NCBI RefSeq assembly: GCF_020400605.1
Contig: NZ_JAINRD010000032.1
Span: 1-64,000, forward strand
DNA length: 64,000 nt
Reading direction: 5' to 3'
From: Streptomyces aculeolatus
Lineage (GTDB): Bacteria; Actinomycetota; Actinomycetes; Streptomycetales; Streptomycetaceae
This document shows positions 26,994-39,562 of this stretch, one piece after another. Both the position numbers and the translations under genes were made by a program. The number at the start of each line of letters is the position of its first letter. Position 1 is the first letter of the stretch. The notes beneath the pieces are model-generated. The model was not told the origin of the DNA and did not search any database. It worked only from the letters and a program-made list of their open reading frames with translations.

Positions 26994-27823
26994 CGGGCAA
27001 CATCGCGCGGCTCGACGCCGTGCTCGCCGCCGCGAAGGCGGAGGACCGGGCGGCCCTCATCGGCTACCTGCCCGCCGGCTTCCCGGACGTGGACACGGGC
27101 GTACGGGCCATGACGGCCATGCTCGAAGGCGGCTGCGACGCCGTCGAGGTCGGCCTGCCGCACAGCGACCCCGTGCTGGACGGCCCGGTGATCCAGACCG
27201 CCGACGACATCGCGCTGCGCGGCGGGCTGCGCATCAAGGACGTGATCCGCACGGTCGCCGAGGTGCAGTCCGCGACGGACGCGCCCGTGCTCTGCATGAC
27301 GTACTGGAACCCGGTCGACCGCTACGGCCCCGAGCGCTTCGCCGAGGACCTGGCCGCGGCGGGCGGCGCCGGCTGCATCCTGCCCGACCTGCCCGTCGAG
27401 GAGTCGGATCCGTGGCGGCAGGCGGCCGGCAAGCACGGCCTGGCCACGGTCTTCGTGGTCGCCCCCAGCAGCCGCGAGCAGCGGCTCTCGGCCATCACGG
27501 CGGCCGGCAGCGGCTTCGTCTACGCCGCGTCGCTGATGGGCGTCACCGGCACCCGCGAATCCGTGGGCCGCGAGGCCCAGGACCTGGTCCGCCGCACCCG
27601 CGCCACCGAGGCGGTACGGGACGGCGGCCTGCCCGTCTGCGTCGGCCTCGGCGTCTCCACGGCGGAGCAGGCGGCCGAGGTCGCCGCGTTCGCCGACGGC
27701 GTGATCGTCGGCTCGGCGTTCGTCAAGCGGCTGCTGGCCGCGGGTGACGACCACGAGGCCGGCCTCGCGTCGGTGCGCGAGCTGGCGGGCGAGCTGGCCG
27801 CGGGGGTGCGCCGGCGGGCCTGA
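26990..27823 (+). CDS. trpA: Tryptophan synthase alpha subunit
   Basis: A 277-residue TIM barrel releasing indole from indole-3-glycerol phosphate. The catalytic region is AVEVGLPHSDPVLDGPVIQ with the Glu and Asp of the active site. LCMTYWNPV, GCILPDLPVEES, GFVYAASLMGVTGTR (phosphate and loop 6) and VCVGLGVSTAEQAA follow in order. The GTG start overlaps the trpB stop by four bases. It is the last trp gene of the cluster. Confidence 0.95.
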
Positions 27824-27916
27824 CGGCCTGCCGCGGTCGTCCACAGGGCCCTCCGCGGTGCGTACGGACGTGCGATCCTGGAAGGGAGCAATCCGTGCCG
27901 CACTGGGGAGGGCCCG

Positions 27917-28240
27917 ATGGCCGGCAAGCAGCCCGGCGCCGACGACGAACCGCGTCTGCCCGAGGACATATGGGATCGGTTCCAGAAGGACTCCCTGGGT
28001 CAGATAGAGGACACCGCGCCGAAGGAGCACTCCGCGCGGTGGTACGAGGTCACGGAGCGCCTCGCCGCCGACGACGCGCGGCGCGAGGCGGCCCCGCGCC
28101 CGCGGCGCAGGCGCCGCCTGCGCCCGCGGATGCCCGAGGCGCCGGTGCCGCGCGCCTTCGCCGTCGGCTTCGTCGTCGTCTCGGTCGTGCTGGTGCTCTC
28201 CGCCGCCGCCGCGTACCTGCAGTACGGGCAGGTGTTCTGA
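27917..28240 (+). CDS. Single-span actinomycete membrane protein
   Basis: A 107-residue protein. The soluble N-terminal half has LPEDIWDRFQKDSLGQIEDTAPKEHSARWYEVTERL, then a stretch of about 12 Arg residues, and one membrane helix at residues 82-103 ending YLQYGQVF. It is Streptomyces-specific as far as I can tell and unassigned. GGGAGGG lies just before the ATG. It sits between trpA and the DsbA-like gene. Confidence 0.65.
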   Translation: MAGKQPGADDEPRLPEDIWDRFQKDSLGQIEDTAPKEHSARWYEVTERLAADDARREAAPRPRRRRRLRPRMPEAPVPRAFAVGFVVVSVVLVLSAAAAYLQYGQVF

Positions 28241-28278
28241 TCCGTCACCGGGCGGCGGGTCCCTCGTTATAGCCGGGC

Positions 28279-29052
28279 GTGAGCGAGAACAACCCTCAGG
28301 GAAAGCGCAGTGCCCGCGAGCGGATGCAGGCCGAGCGCGAGCGGCAGAAGTCCAAGGACAGGCAGCGGCGCATGCTCGTCGTGCTCGCCGCGGTGGTCGG
28401 GGTGCTCGCCGTGGTCGCGGTCGTCGGCATCCTCATCGGCCAGAACAGCGGCGACGACGACGGCGGCAAGCCCGTCGCGTTCCCGAAGGGCGCCGTCGGC
28501 AAGGACCGGCTCGCGCTGCCCGCGGGGAAGGCGGACGCCCCGGCCGCCCTCACCGTGTACGAGGACTTCCGCTGCCCGGCGTGCGGCCAGTTCGAGGCCG
28601 GCTTCAGCAAGACGATCAACGAGCTGGAGGACGCCGGGAAGCTGCGCACCGAGTACCGCCTGGTCAAGCTCATCGACGGCAACTTCGGCGGAACCGGCTC
28701 GCGGAACTCCGCCAACGCCGCCGCCTGCGCCCAGGACGCCGGCAAGTTCGTCCCGTACCACGACGTGCTCTTCCGCAACCAGCCGCCGGAGTCCGACGAC
28801 GCCTTCGCCGACAAGGGGCACCTGAAGGAGCTGGCGGGCAAGGTCGACGGGCTGAGCGGCAAGCGCTTCGACGCCTGCGTCGACGACGGCAGGTACGACG
28901 GCTGGGTCGACGCCTCCGACGAGGCGTTCGGCAAGTCCGGCCACAACTCGACGCCCACCGTCCTGCTGGACGGCGAGAACATCTACGGCCAGGGCGCGAA
29001 CCTCTCCCCGGCGAGCTTCAAGCAGCTCGTCGAGGACGCCGGCAAGGACTGA
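28279..29052 (+). CDS. Membrane-anchored DsbA-like thiol oxidoreductase
   Basis: The 257-residue protein has a highly charged cytoplasmic start (residues 1-32), one membrane helix (33-53) and an extracytoplasmic thioredoxin-fold domain. The CPAC redox motif (C99-C102) is in VYEDFRCPACGQF, and the cis-proline loop is NSTPTVLLDGENI. A further pair of cysteines (AACAQDAG and DACVDDG) could form a structural disulfide. It probably introduces or reshuffles disulfides in secreted proteins, like Mycobacterium DsbA/DsbF-type proteins. The start is GTG. It is located just before lgt, an export-related neighbour. Confidence 0.85.
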   Translation: MSENNPQGKRSARERMQAERERQKSKDRQRRMLVVLAAVVGVLAVVAVVGILIGQNSGDDDGGKPVAFPKGAVGKDRLALPAGKADAPAALTVYEDFRCPACGQFEAGFSKTINELEDAGKLRTEYRLVKLIDGNFGGTGSRNSANAAACAQDAGKFVPYHDVLFRNQPPESDDAFADKGHLKELAGKVDGLSGKRFDACVDDGRYDGWVDASDEAFGKSGHNSTPTVLLDGENIYGQGANLSPASFKQLVEDAGKD

Positions 29053-29152
29053 GCCGCCGGGGGCGCGGCGCCCGTACTCGCGGAGAGTTACGGAGCCGTT
29101 GCCCCCGCGGGGTCCCCGCGCCGCGCTGCGGCACGGTACCGTCGGTGCTGCT

Positions 29153-30148
29153 ATGGATCTCGCATACATCCCCAGCCCTTCCGACGGCGTCTGGCACCTC
29201 GGACCGCTCCCGCTGCGCGGTTACGCCCTCGCCATCCTCCTCGGCATCTTCGTCGCCATCTGGCTCGGCGGACGCCGCTGGATCGAGCGCGGCGGCCGGG
29301 CGGGGACCGTCGCGGACATCGCCATCTGGGCCGTGCCCTTCGGCCTCGTCGGCGGCCGGCTCTACCACGTCGTCACGACCCCCGAGCCGTACTTCGGCGA
29401 GGGCGGCGACTGGGTCAAGGCCTTCGAGATCTGGGAGGGCGGCCTCGGCATCTGGGGCGCCATCGCGATGGGCGCGCTGGGCGTGTGGATCGGCTGCCGC
29501 CGCCGCGGCATCGCGATGCCCCCCTACGCCGACGCCGTCGCGCCCGGCATCGCGCTCGCGCAGGCCCTGGGCCGCTGGGGCAACTGGTTCAACCAGGAGC
29601 TGTACGGCAAGCAGACCGACGTCCCCTGGGCCGTCGAGATCGACGCGGAGCACTCCGTCACCGGCACCGCGGAGACCTTCCACCCGACCTTCCTGTACGA
29701 GTCGCTGTGGTGCATCGGCGTCGCGCTGCTGGTGATCTGGGCCGACCGGCGCTTCCGCCTCGGCCACGGCCGGGCCTTCGCGCTCTACGTCGCGGGGTAC
29801 ACGGCGGGCCGCGGCTGGATCGAGTACATGCGCGTGGACGAGGCGCACGACGTCCTCGGGCTGCGTCTCAACGTCTGGACGTCGATCCTGGTCTTCGCCG
29901 CCGCGGTGGTCTACATCGTGGTCTCGGCGAAGAAGCGGCCGGGCCGCGAGGAGGTCGTGGAGCCGGGTGCTGCGGACGGCGAGCCCGGGGACGGCGGCTC
30001 GGCGAAGTCCGCCGACGCGCAGGACTCCGGGAAGGCGGACGAGCCCGGTGACGCGGCCGAGGCCGGGCCGGAGCCCGAGCCCGCCGTGGCGGCCGAGGCC
30101 AAGACCGCCGGCGACCCGCCGTCCGGCGAACGCGGCCGCCACACGTAG
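29153..30148 (+). CDS. lgt: Prolipoprotein diacylglyceryl transferase
   Basis: A 331-residue membrane enzyme that transfers diacylglycerol to the lipobox cysteine. Signature elements are PLRGYALAILLGI, VGGRLYHVVTTP, IWEGGLGIWGAIAMG, the Lgt signature GRWGNWFNQELYG, and FLYESLWCIGVALL. Seven helices fit the family. The C-terminal tail of about 60 residues is acidic, Ala/Glu/Asp/Pro-rich and cytoplasmic, a common actinobacterial extension. TACCGT at 29137-29142 may be the -10 box, giving a very short leader. It would process the lipoproteins at 7.4 and 39.6 kb. Confidence 0.95.
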   Translation: MDLAYIPSPSDGVWHLGPLPLRGYALAILLGIFVAIWLGGRRWIERGGRAGTVADIAIWAVPFGLVGGRLYHVVTTPEPYFGEGGDWVKAFEIWEGGLGIWGAIAMGALGVWIGCRRRGIAMPPYADAVAPGIALAQALGRWGNWFNQELYGKQTDVPWAVEIDAEHSVTGTAETFHPTFLYESLWCIGVALLVIWADRRFRLGHGRAFALYVAGYTAGRGWIEYMRVDEAHDVLGLRLNVWTSILVFAAAVVYIVVSAKKRPGREEVVEPGAADGEPGDGGSAKSADAQDSGKADEPGDAAEAGPEPEPAVAAEAKTAGDPPSGERGRHT

Positions 30149-30396
30149 CCGCCCCGCGCAGCACGCGTACGGCAGGGCCGTCACCGCACCCGCGGCGACG
30201 GCCCCGCCCGTGTCCGGCCCGGGTGTCCCGGCCGGAGCGCCTCCTGGATTCTGTCCGGCAAACCCCCGGGACACACCGCCCCGCACGCACGCGGCACGGA
30301 GGGCGTCTCCCCAGGTGAGTACGGCCTGCCTTGCTGGCGGGCGCCCGGGACCGCGCGTATCGTCGAACTGAAGATCGACGAGGGGAGCGCGATCCC

Positions 30397-31125
30397 ATGT
30401 CCGCGGGGCTGCAGGCGGGCCGGCCGGCCGAGCGGCACGGCCACACCCACCGCGACGTCACCGGCGGCTGGCTGCGGCCGGCCGTCTTCGGTGCGATGGA
30501 CGGACTGGTGTCGAACCTCGCGCTGATCACCGGCGTGGCCGGCGGCTCGGTCTCGTCGAGGACCATCGTGCTGACCGGCCTCGCGGGGCTGGCGGCCGGC
30601 GCGTTCTCGATGGCCGCGGGGGAGTACACCTCGGTCGCCTCCCAGCGCGAGCTGGTCCTCGCCGAGCTGGACGTGGAGCGGCGCGAGCTGCACCGGCACC
30701 CGGAGGACGAGCAGCGCGAGCTGAGCGACCTGTACGAGTCCCGCGGGGTGGACCCCGAGCTGGCCACCGAGGTGGCGAAGCAGCTCATGCGGGACCCGGA
30801 GCAGGCGCTGGAGATCCACGCCCGCGAGGAGCTGGGCGTCGACCCGGGCGACCTGCCCTCGCCGACCGTCGCGGCGCTGTCGTCGTTCGGGTCGTTCGCC
30901 GTCGGCGCCATGCTGCCGGTGCTGCCGTACCTGCTGGGCGCCACCGCGCTGTGGCCCGCGGTGCTGCTCGCGCTGGCCGGGCTCTTCGCCTGCGGCGCGA
31001 TGGTGGCCCGCATCACGGCCCGCAGCTGGTGGTACAGCGGGCTGCGGCAGCTGCTGCTCGGCGGGTCCGCGGCGGCCGTGACGTACGGTCTGGGCGCGCT
31101 CTTCGGGGCCGCCGTCGGGGGCTGA
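30397..31125 (+). CDS. VIT1/CCC1-type Fe/Mn transporter
   Basis: A 242-residue protein with five predicted helices. Family motifs are RPAVFGAMDGLVSNLALITGVAGG (first helix with conserved Asp) and AGAFSMAAGEYTSVASQRELV (second helix with Met/Glu). Next comes a charged loop with glutamates for metal binding (LDVERRELHRHPEDEQRELSDLYESRGV), and three C-terminal helices. Relatives move Fe2+ or Mn2+ out of the cytoplasm. GAGGGGAG precedes the ATG. The gene stands alone between lgt and gltB. Confidence 0.85.
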   Translation: MSAGLQAGRPAERHGHTHRDVTGGWLRPAVFGAMDGLVSNLALITGVAGGSVSSRTIVLTGLAGLAAGAFSMAAGEYTSVASQRELVLAELDVERRELHRHPEDEQRELSDLYESRGVDPELATEVAKQLMRDPEQALEIHAREELGVDPGDLPSPTVAALSSFGSFAVGAMLPVLPYLLGATALWPAVLLALAGLFACGAMVARITARSWWYSGLRQLLLGGSAAAVTYGLGALFGAAVGG

Positions 31126-31356
31126 CCGCCGGGCCGCGGGCCCGGCCGAATCCCGTATCCTCGAAAGCGACCTGCCCGCACTCCTGATCTATTACCGCAG
31201 CGTTTCGAACCGGACCTGCGCGGGCATGTGACGGGAACCGCGGGCAGTGCCGCCCGCGCTTCCTCCTGCACGAACCGTGCAGATCCCCCGCTCGGCGGGG
31301 TGCACTCCCCGACCAGGGGTGTCCGGATGCTGATACGCGGTATCCGCTTCCTGAGC

Positions 31357-31379
31357 TGCAGGTCATCATGTAACCTGCA
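31357..31379. promoter_or_regulatory. Dyad TGCAGGT-N9-ACCTGCA upstream of gltB
   Basis: Perfect seven-base inverted arms lie at 31357-31363 and 31373-31379, centred about 80 bases before the gltB ATG. The right arm overlaps the GlnR-like box. It is a plausible operator for a dimeric regulator of glutamate synthase, but I cannot name the protein. Confidence 0.45.
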
Positions 31380-31385
31380 CGAAAT
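31370..31385 (+). promoter_or_regulatory. GlnR-like half box upstream of gltB
   Basis: GTAAC-CTGCAC-GAAAT matches the actinomycete GlnR a-box pattern gTnAC-n6-GaAAc, with one end-base difference. A second box 22 bases away, needed for strong GlnR binding, is not evident. Nitrogen control of gltBD would make sense biologically but is inference. Confidence 0.4.
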
Positions 31386-31448
31386 TTCGGCCAGGGCCAA
31401 CGTCGTCCCTCGGCACGCATCACTGCCACGACGACGACGGGAGAGCCG

Positions 31449-36027
<4,579 letters not shown>

Positions 36028-36035
<8 letters not shown>

Positions 36036-37488
36036 CCCCAAGGGCTTCCTGACCACCGGCCGCGAGGTCGCCGAGACCCGGCCCGTCGCCGAGCGGGTCA
36101 AGGACTGGAACGAGGTCTACGTCCCGGGCTCGCTGCTGCCCGTCATCAGCAAGCAGGCCGGCCGCTGCATGGACTGCGGCATCCCCTTCTGCCACAACGG
36201 CTGTCCGCTGGGCAACCTCATCCCGGAGTGGAACGACTTCGCCTACCGGGAGGACTGGACCGCCGCCAGCGAGCGGCTGCACGCGACCAACAACTTCCCG
36301 GAGTTCACCGGGCGGCTGTGCCCGGCGCCGTGCGAGACGGCCTGCGTGCTGGGCATCAACCAGCCGGCGGTGACCATCAAGAACGTCGAGGTCACCATCA
36401 TCGACAAGGCGTGGGAGGCCGGTGCCGTCACGCCGCAGCCGCCGGAGCGGCTGTCGGGCAAGACGGTCGCCGTCATCGGCTCGGGCCCCGCGGGCCTGGC
36501 CGCCGCGCAGCAGCTGACCAGGGCCGGGCACACGGTCGCGGTCTACGAGCGGGCAGACCGGATCGGCGGGCTGCTGCGGTACGGCATCCCCGAGTTCAAG
36601 ATGGAGAAGCGGCACATCAACCGGCGCGTCGAGCAGATGCGGGCGGAGGGCACCAAGTTCCGTACGGGCGTGGAGATCGGCCGCGACATCGACGCCGCCA
36701 AGCTGCGCAAGCGCTACGACGCCGTCGTCATCGCCGCCGGCGCCACCACCGCGCGCGACCTGCCGGTGCCGGGCCGCGAGCTGGCCGGCATCCACCAGGC
36801 GATGGAGTACCTGCCGCTGGCCAACAAGGTCCAGGAGGGCGACTACGTCGCACCGCCGATCTCCGCCGAGGGCAAGCACGTCGTGGTCATCGGCGGCGGC
36901 GACACCGGCGCCGACTGCGTCGGCACCGCGCACCGGCAGGGCGCGGCGTCCGTGACCCAGCTGGAGATCATGCCGCGGCCGTCGGACGAGCGGCCCGAGG
37001 GCCAGCCGTGGCCGACGTACCCGATGACGTACAAGGTCACCTCCGCCCACGAGGAGGGCGGGGAGCGCGTCTACGCCGTCTCGACCACCCACTTCGAGGG
37101 CGACGAGGACGGCAACGTGGCCTTCCTGCACCTGGTGGAGGTGCGGTTCGAGGACGGCGGGTTCAAGCCCGTACCGGGCACCGAGCGCAGGATCCCGGCC
37201 GAGCTGGTCACCCTCGCGATGGGCTTCACCGGCGTGGACCGGGAGAACGGGCTCGTCGAGCAACTGGGCCTGGAGCTGGACGCGCGCGGCAACGTCGCGC
37301 GCGACGCCGACTACGCCACCAGCGTCCCCGGCGTCTTCGTCGCCGGCGACGCCGGGCGCGGCCAGTCGCTGATCGTCTGGGCGATCGCCGAGGGCCGTTC
37401 CGCGGCGCGCGGCGTGGACCGTATGCTGACGGGCGCGAGCGAACTGCCGGCCCCGATCAGGCCGACGGACCGGGCAGTGGTGGTCTGA
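36028..37488 (+). CDS. gltD: Glutamate synthase small subunit
   Basis: This 486-residue flavoprotein feeds NADPH electrons to GltB. The N-terminal cysteine clusters CMDCGIPFCHNGCPLGN and CPAPCETACVLGI hold [4Fe-4S] centres. The FAD-binding loop is GSGPAGLAAAQQL and the NADPH loop GGGDTGADCVGTA. The C-terminal VFVAGDAGRGQSLIVWAIAEGR is the second FAD contact. ATG 36028 overlaps the 3' end of gltB, so the two subunits are translated together. Confidence 0.97.
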
Positions 37489-37557
37489 CGCCCGGCTCCA
37501 CCCGCACGATGTCCTTGGGATGTCCCGTACAACGAGGTACGGAACAGCAAGACCCGC

Positions 37558-37593
37558 GGCGCCTGCCTCTCCCCGACCGTTGAGGCGGGCGCC
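37558..37593 (+). terminator. Terminator hairpin after gltD
   Basis: GGCGCCTGCCTC (37558-37569) pairs with GAGGCGGGCGCC (37582-37593), with one U-G wobble, around a 12-base loop. It is 70 bases after the gltD stop. The remaining bases up to 37752 hold the promoter region of the next gene. Confidence 0.65.
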
Positions 37594-37752
37594 TCGGCGT
37601 GTCCGGACGCGGGGCGCCGGGGCGAGGTGGCGGGCGGGGCCGGTGGGATGGCTGCGGCGGGATGGATGCGGTCTGGTGCGGCAGGGGCGCAGCGGATACC
37701 TTCCGGGAAGGTGCGCCGTCATGCAACTCCCGTATGTCTCCCAGGAGTCCAC

Positions 37753-39300
37753 ATGCTCAGACGTCGCTCGACGGCACCGCTGTTCCTCGCCCTCGTGCTC
37801 GCCCTGTTCGCCCCCCTCACGGCCGCCGCCGCGCCCGAACCGACCGTCACCGGATCGGGCCCGGCCGCCGAAGTCCCGCTGGAGGAGCTGGCGGTGACCA
37901 CCACCCAGGTGGCCTCCGGCCTGCGCCGCCCCATCGACATCGCCGCGCCCGACGACGGCAGCGGCCGGCTGTTCATCGCCGAGAAGCGCGGCACCGTCCG
38001 CGCGTACCACCCCGACACCGGCCTCGCGCCGGATCCCGTCGCCGACCTCACCGGCGTCGTCGACGAGTCCGGCAACGAGCGCGGGCTGCTCGCCATCGTC
38101 CCCGACCCCGCCTTCCCCGAGGTGCAGGACCTGTACGTGGTCTACAGCGCGCTGCCCGACGGCGCGATCACCCTGGCCCGCTACGGCCTCGACGACGGCG
38201 GCATCGAGGTGCTGCTCTCCCAGGAGCACGCCGAGTACAGCAACCACAACGGCGGCACGCTCGCCTTCGGCCCCGACGGCTACCTGTACTGGACCATCGG
38301 CGACGGCGGCGGCTCCGGCGACCCGTTCGACAGCGGCCAGCGCCTCGACACCCTCCTCGGCAAGCTGCTGCGCATCGACGTCGGCCGGACCTGCGGCGAC
38401 CTGCCGTACTGCGTCCCCGACGACAACCCGTTCGCGGACACGGCGGGCGCGCGCCCGGAGATCTGGGCGTACGGGCTGCGTAACCCCTGGCGGTTCTCCT
38501 TCGACCCGGCGGACGGCTCGCTCTGGCTCGGCGACGTCGGCCAGGGCCGCTGGGAGGAGATCGACCACGTCGCCCGTACGGAGCAGGCCGGTGCGAACTT
38601 CGGCTGGTCCTGCCGCGAGGGCTTCGAGGTCTTCGACGAGGCCCAGTGCGCCGCGGACGCCGACTACACCGACCCGGTCTTCACCTACTCCCCGCAGACC
38701 GGCGGCTGCGCCGTCGTCGGCGGCCGGGTCTACCACGGCGAGCAGTACGCCGACCTGCTCGGCGGCACGTACATCGGCACCGACTACTGCTCCTCCGCGG
38801 TCTGGGCGCTGCGCCCGGACGGCGCGGGCGGCTACCGGCAGGCGGAGATCGGCCAGTTCCCCACGCAGGTCACGGACGTCGGCGAGACCGTCGACGGCGA
38901 GTTCTACGTCGTCAACGACCTGCCCGGCGGGCTGCACAAGGTCGACTTCGGGCGGCAGCAGCCGACCTGCGGGCTGGACGTCGCCAGCAAGACCTGGGGC
39001 GGGGGCCTGACCGTGGATCTGACGCTCACCAACACGGGCAGCACGCCGATCGACGGCTGGACCCTGAAGTTCCCGCTCGCGGCCGGGCAGAGCGTGATCT
39101 CGGACTGGAACACCGACCTCTTCCAGGGCGGTGACATGGTCACGGCGGCCAATGCCACGCACAATGCGGTGATCGAGCCGGGGGAGAGCGTCGCGTTGGG
39201 CTATCTGGCGAGCCACACGGGTGACGTTTCGCCGCCGAAGCGCGCCGTGCTCAACGGCGACGCCTGCACGCTGACCGCCTCCAGCAGCGCGGCGAGCTGA
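37753..39300 (+). CDS. Secreted PQQ-type sugar dehydrogenase with C-terminal CBM2
   Basis: A 515-residue exported protein. CAGGAG precedes the ATG, and the Sec signal ends near AAAA at residue 27. The catalytic region is a GSDH-type six-bladed propeller: PIDIAAPDDGSGRLFIAEKRG, NERGLLAIVPDPAF, YSNHNGGTLAFGPDGYLYWTIGDGGGSGDP (active-site His and calcium/PQQ loops) and GLRNPWRFSFDPADGSLWLGDVGQG. Residues 406-505 form a family 2 carbohydrate-binding module (terminal Cys pair; surface Trp in KTWGGG, DGWTLKF, SDWNTD). The usual Ser/Thr/Pro/Gly linker is nearly absent. It could oxidise sugars or polysaccharide ends on cellulose or chitin and feed electrons to lytic polysaccharide monooxygenases. That role is inferred. 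Confidence 0.85.
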   Translation: MLRRRSTAPLFLALVLALFAPLTAAAAPEPTVTGSGPAAEVPLEELAVTTTQVASGLRRPIDIAAPDDGSGRLFIAEKRGTVRAYHPDTGLAPDPVADLTGVVDESGNERGLLAIVPDPAFPEVQDLYVVYSALPDGAITLARYGLDDGGIEVLLSQEHAEYSNHNGGTLAFGPDGYLYWTIGDGGGSGDPFDSGQRLDTLLGKLLRIDVGRTCGDLPYCVPDDNPFADTAGARPEIWAYGLRNPWRFSFDPADGSLWLGDVGQGRWEEIDHVARTEQAGANFGWSCREGFEVFDEAQCAADADYTDPVFTYSPQTGGCAVVGGRVYHGEQYADLLGGTYIGTDYCSSAVWALRPDGAGGYRQAEIGQFPTQVTDVGETVDGEFYVVNDLPGGLHKVDFGRQQPTCGLDVASKTWGGGLTVDLTLTNTGSTPIDGWTLKFPLAAGQSVISDWNTDLFQGGDMVTAANATHNAVIEPGESVALGYLASHTGDVSPPKRAVLNGDACTLTASSSAAS

Positions 39301-39325
39301 CAACCCGCAGGTAGCAAGCGCTTCC

Positions 39326-39360
39326 ACGCACGCCCCCGGTCGTACGCCGGGGGCGTGCGT
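39326..39360 (+). terminator. Strong terminator hairpin after the PQQ dehydrogenase gene
   Basis: ACGCACGCCCCCGG (39326-39339) is perfectly complementary to CCGGGGGCGTGCGT (39347-39360) around a seven-base loop. It separates the dehydrogenase from the sugar-transport operon. A small palindrome AAGCGCTT (39316-39323), of LacI-operator type, sits just before it. Confidence 0.85.
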
Positions 39361-39480
39361 CATGAAAATGGCGATGATAGTTTCGGCTGCACAGCGCGCA
39401 ACGCCAAAGGTCGGACAATTGTCGAGTGGACGCTTCTGCGACGCCTCAGACAACGGTTCGGCATCACCTCGAAGCCACCC

Positions 39481-39509
39481 TTGACCCTGGTTAAACCACT
39501 CCATACCGT
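39481..39509 (+). promoter_or_regulatory. Promoter of the das-like transporter operon
   Basis: TTGACC (39481-39486), a 17-base spacer and TACCGT (39504-39509) give a near-ideal vegetative promoter. Within the spacer is a second dyad, TGGTT-A-AACCA (39488-39498). The predicted start site (about 39516) falls inside the dre-like element. Confidence 0.65.
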
Positions 39510-39512
39510 CCT

Positions 39513-39528
39513 GCTGGTCTAGACAAGT
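39513..39528. promoter_or_regulatory. DasR-responsive-like element (dre)
   Basis: GCTGGTCTAGACAAGT matches the published DasR consensus ACTGGTCTAGACCACT at 13 of 16 positions, with the central TGGTCTAGAC intact. It lies at the transcription start of the sugar transporter operon, the position for repression by a GntR-family protein that is released by aminosugar phosphates. Confidence 0.65.
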
Positions 39529-39562
39529 TCAGGTTCGGCTCACTGAGGAGCGGGAGCGGTTC

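Larger units (their letters stand above)
31126..31448 (+). promoter_or_regulatory. 323-base leader/regulatory region of gltBD
   Basis: No protein-like frame is present. It contains a dyad CTGCACG-AAC-CGTGCAG (31266-31282), the direct repeat CCTGCACGAA at 31265-31274 and 31374-31383, a dyad TGCAGGT-N9-ACCTGCA (31357-31379), a palindrome CGAAATTTCG (31380-31389) and a GlnR-like half box. The concentration of repeats suggests a multi-input promoter. No riboswitch fold was recognised. Confidence 0.5.

Noticed and set aside
31126..31448. Glutamine or other riboswitch before gltB
   Set aside because: Dyads are present, but no known aptamer pattern could be recognised, and glutamine riboswitches are known from cyanobacteria and marine phages.
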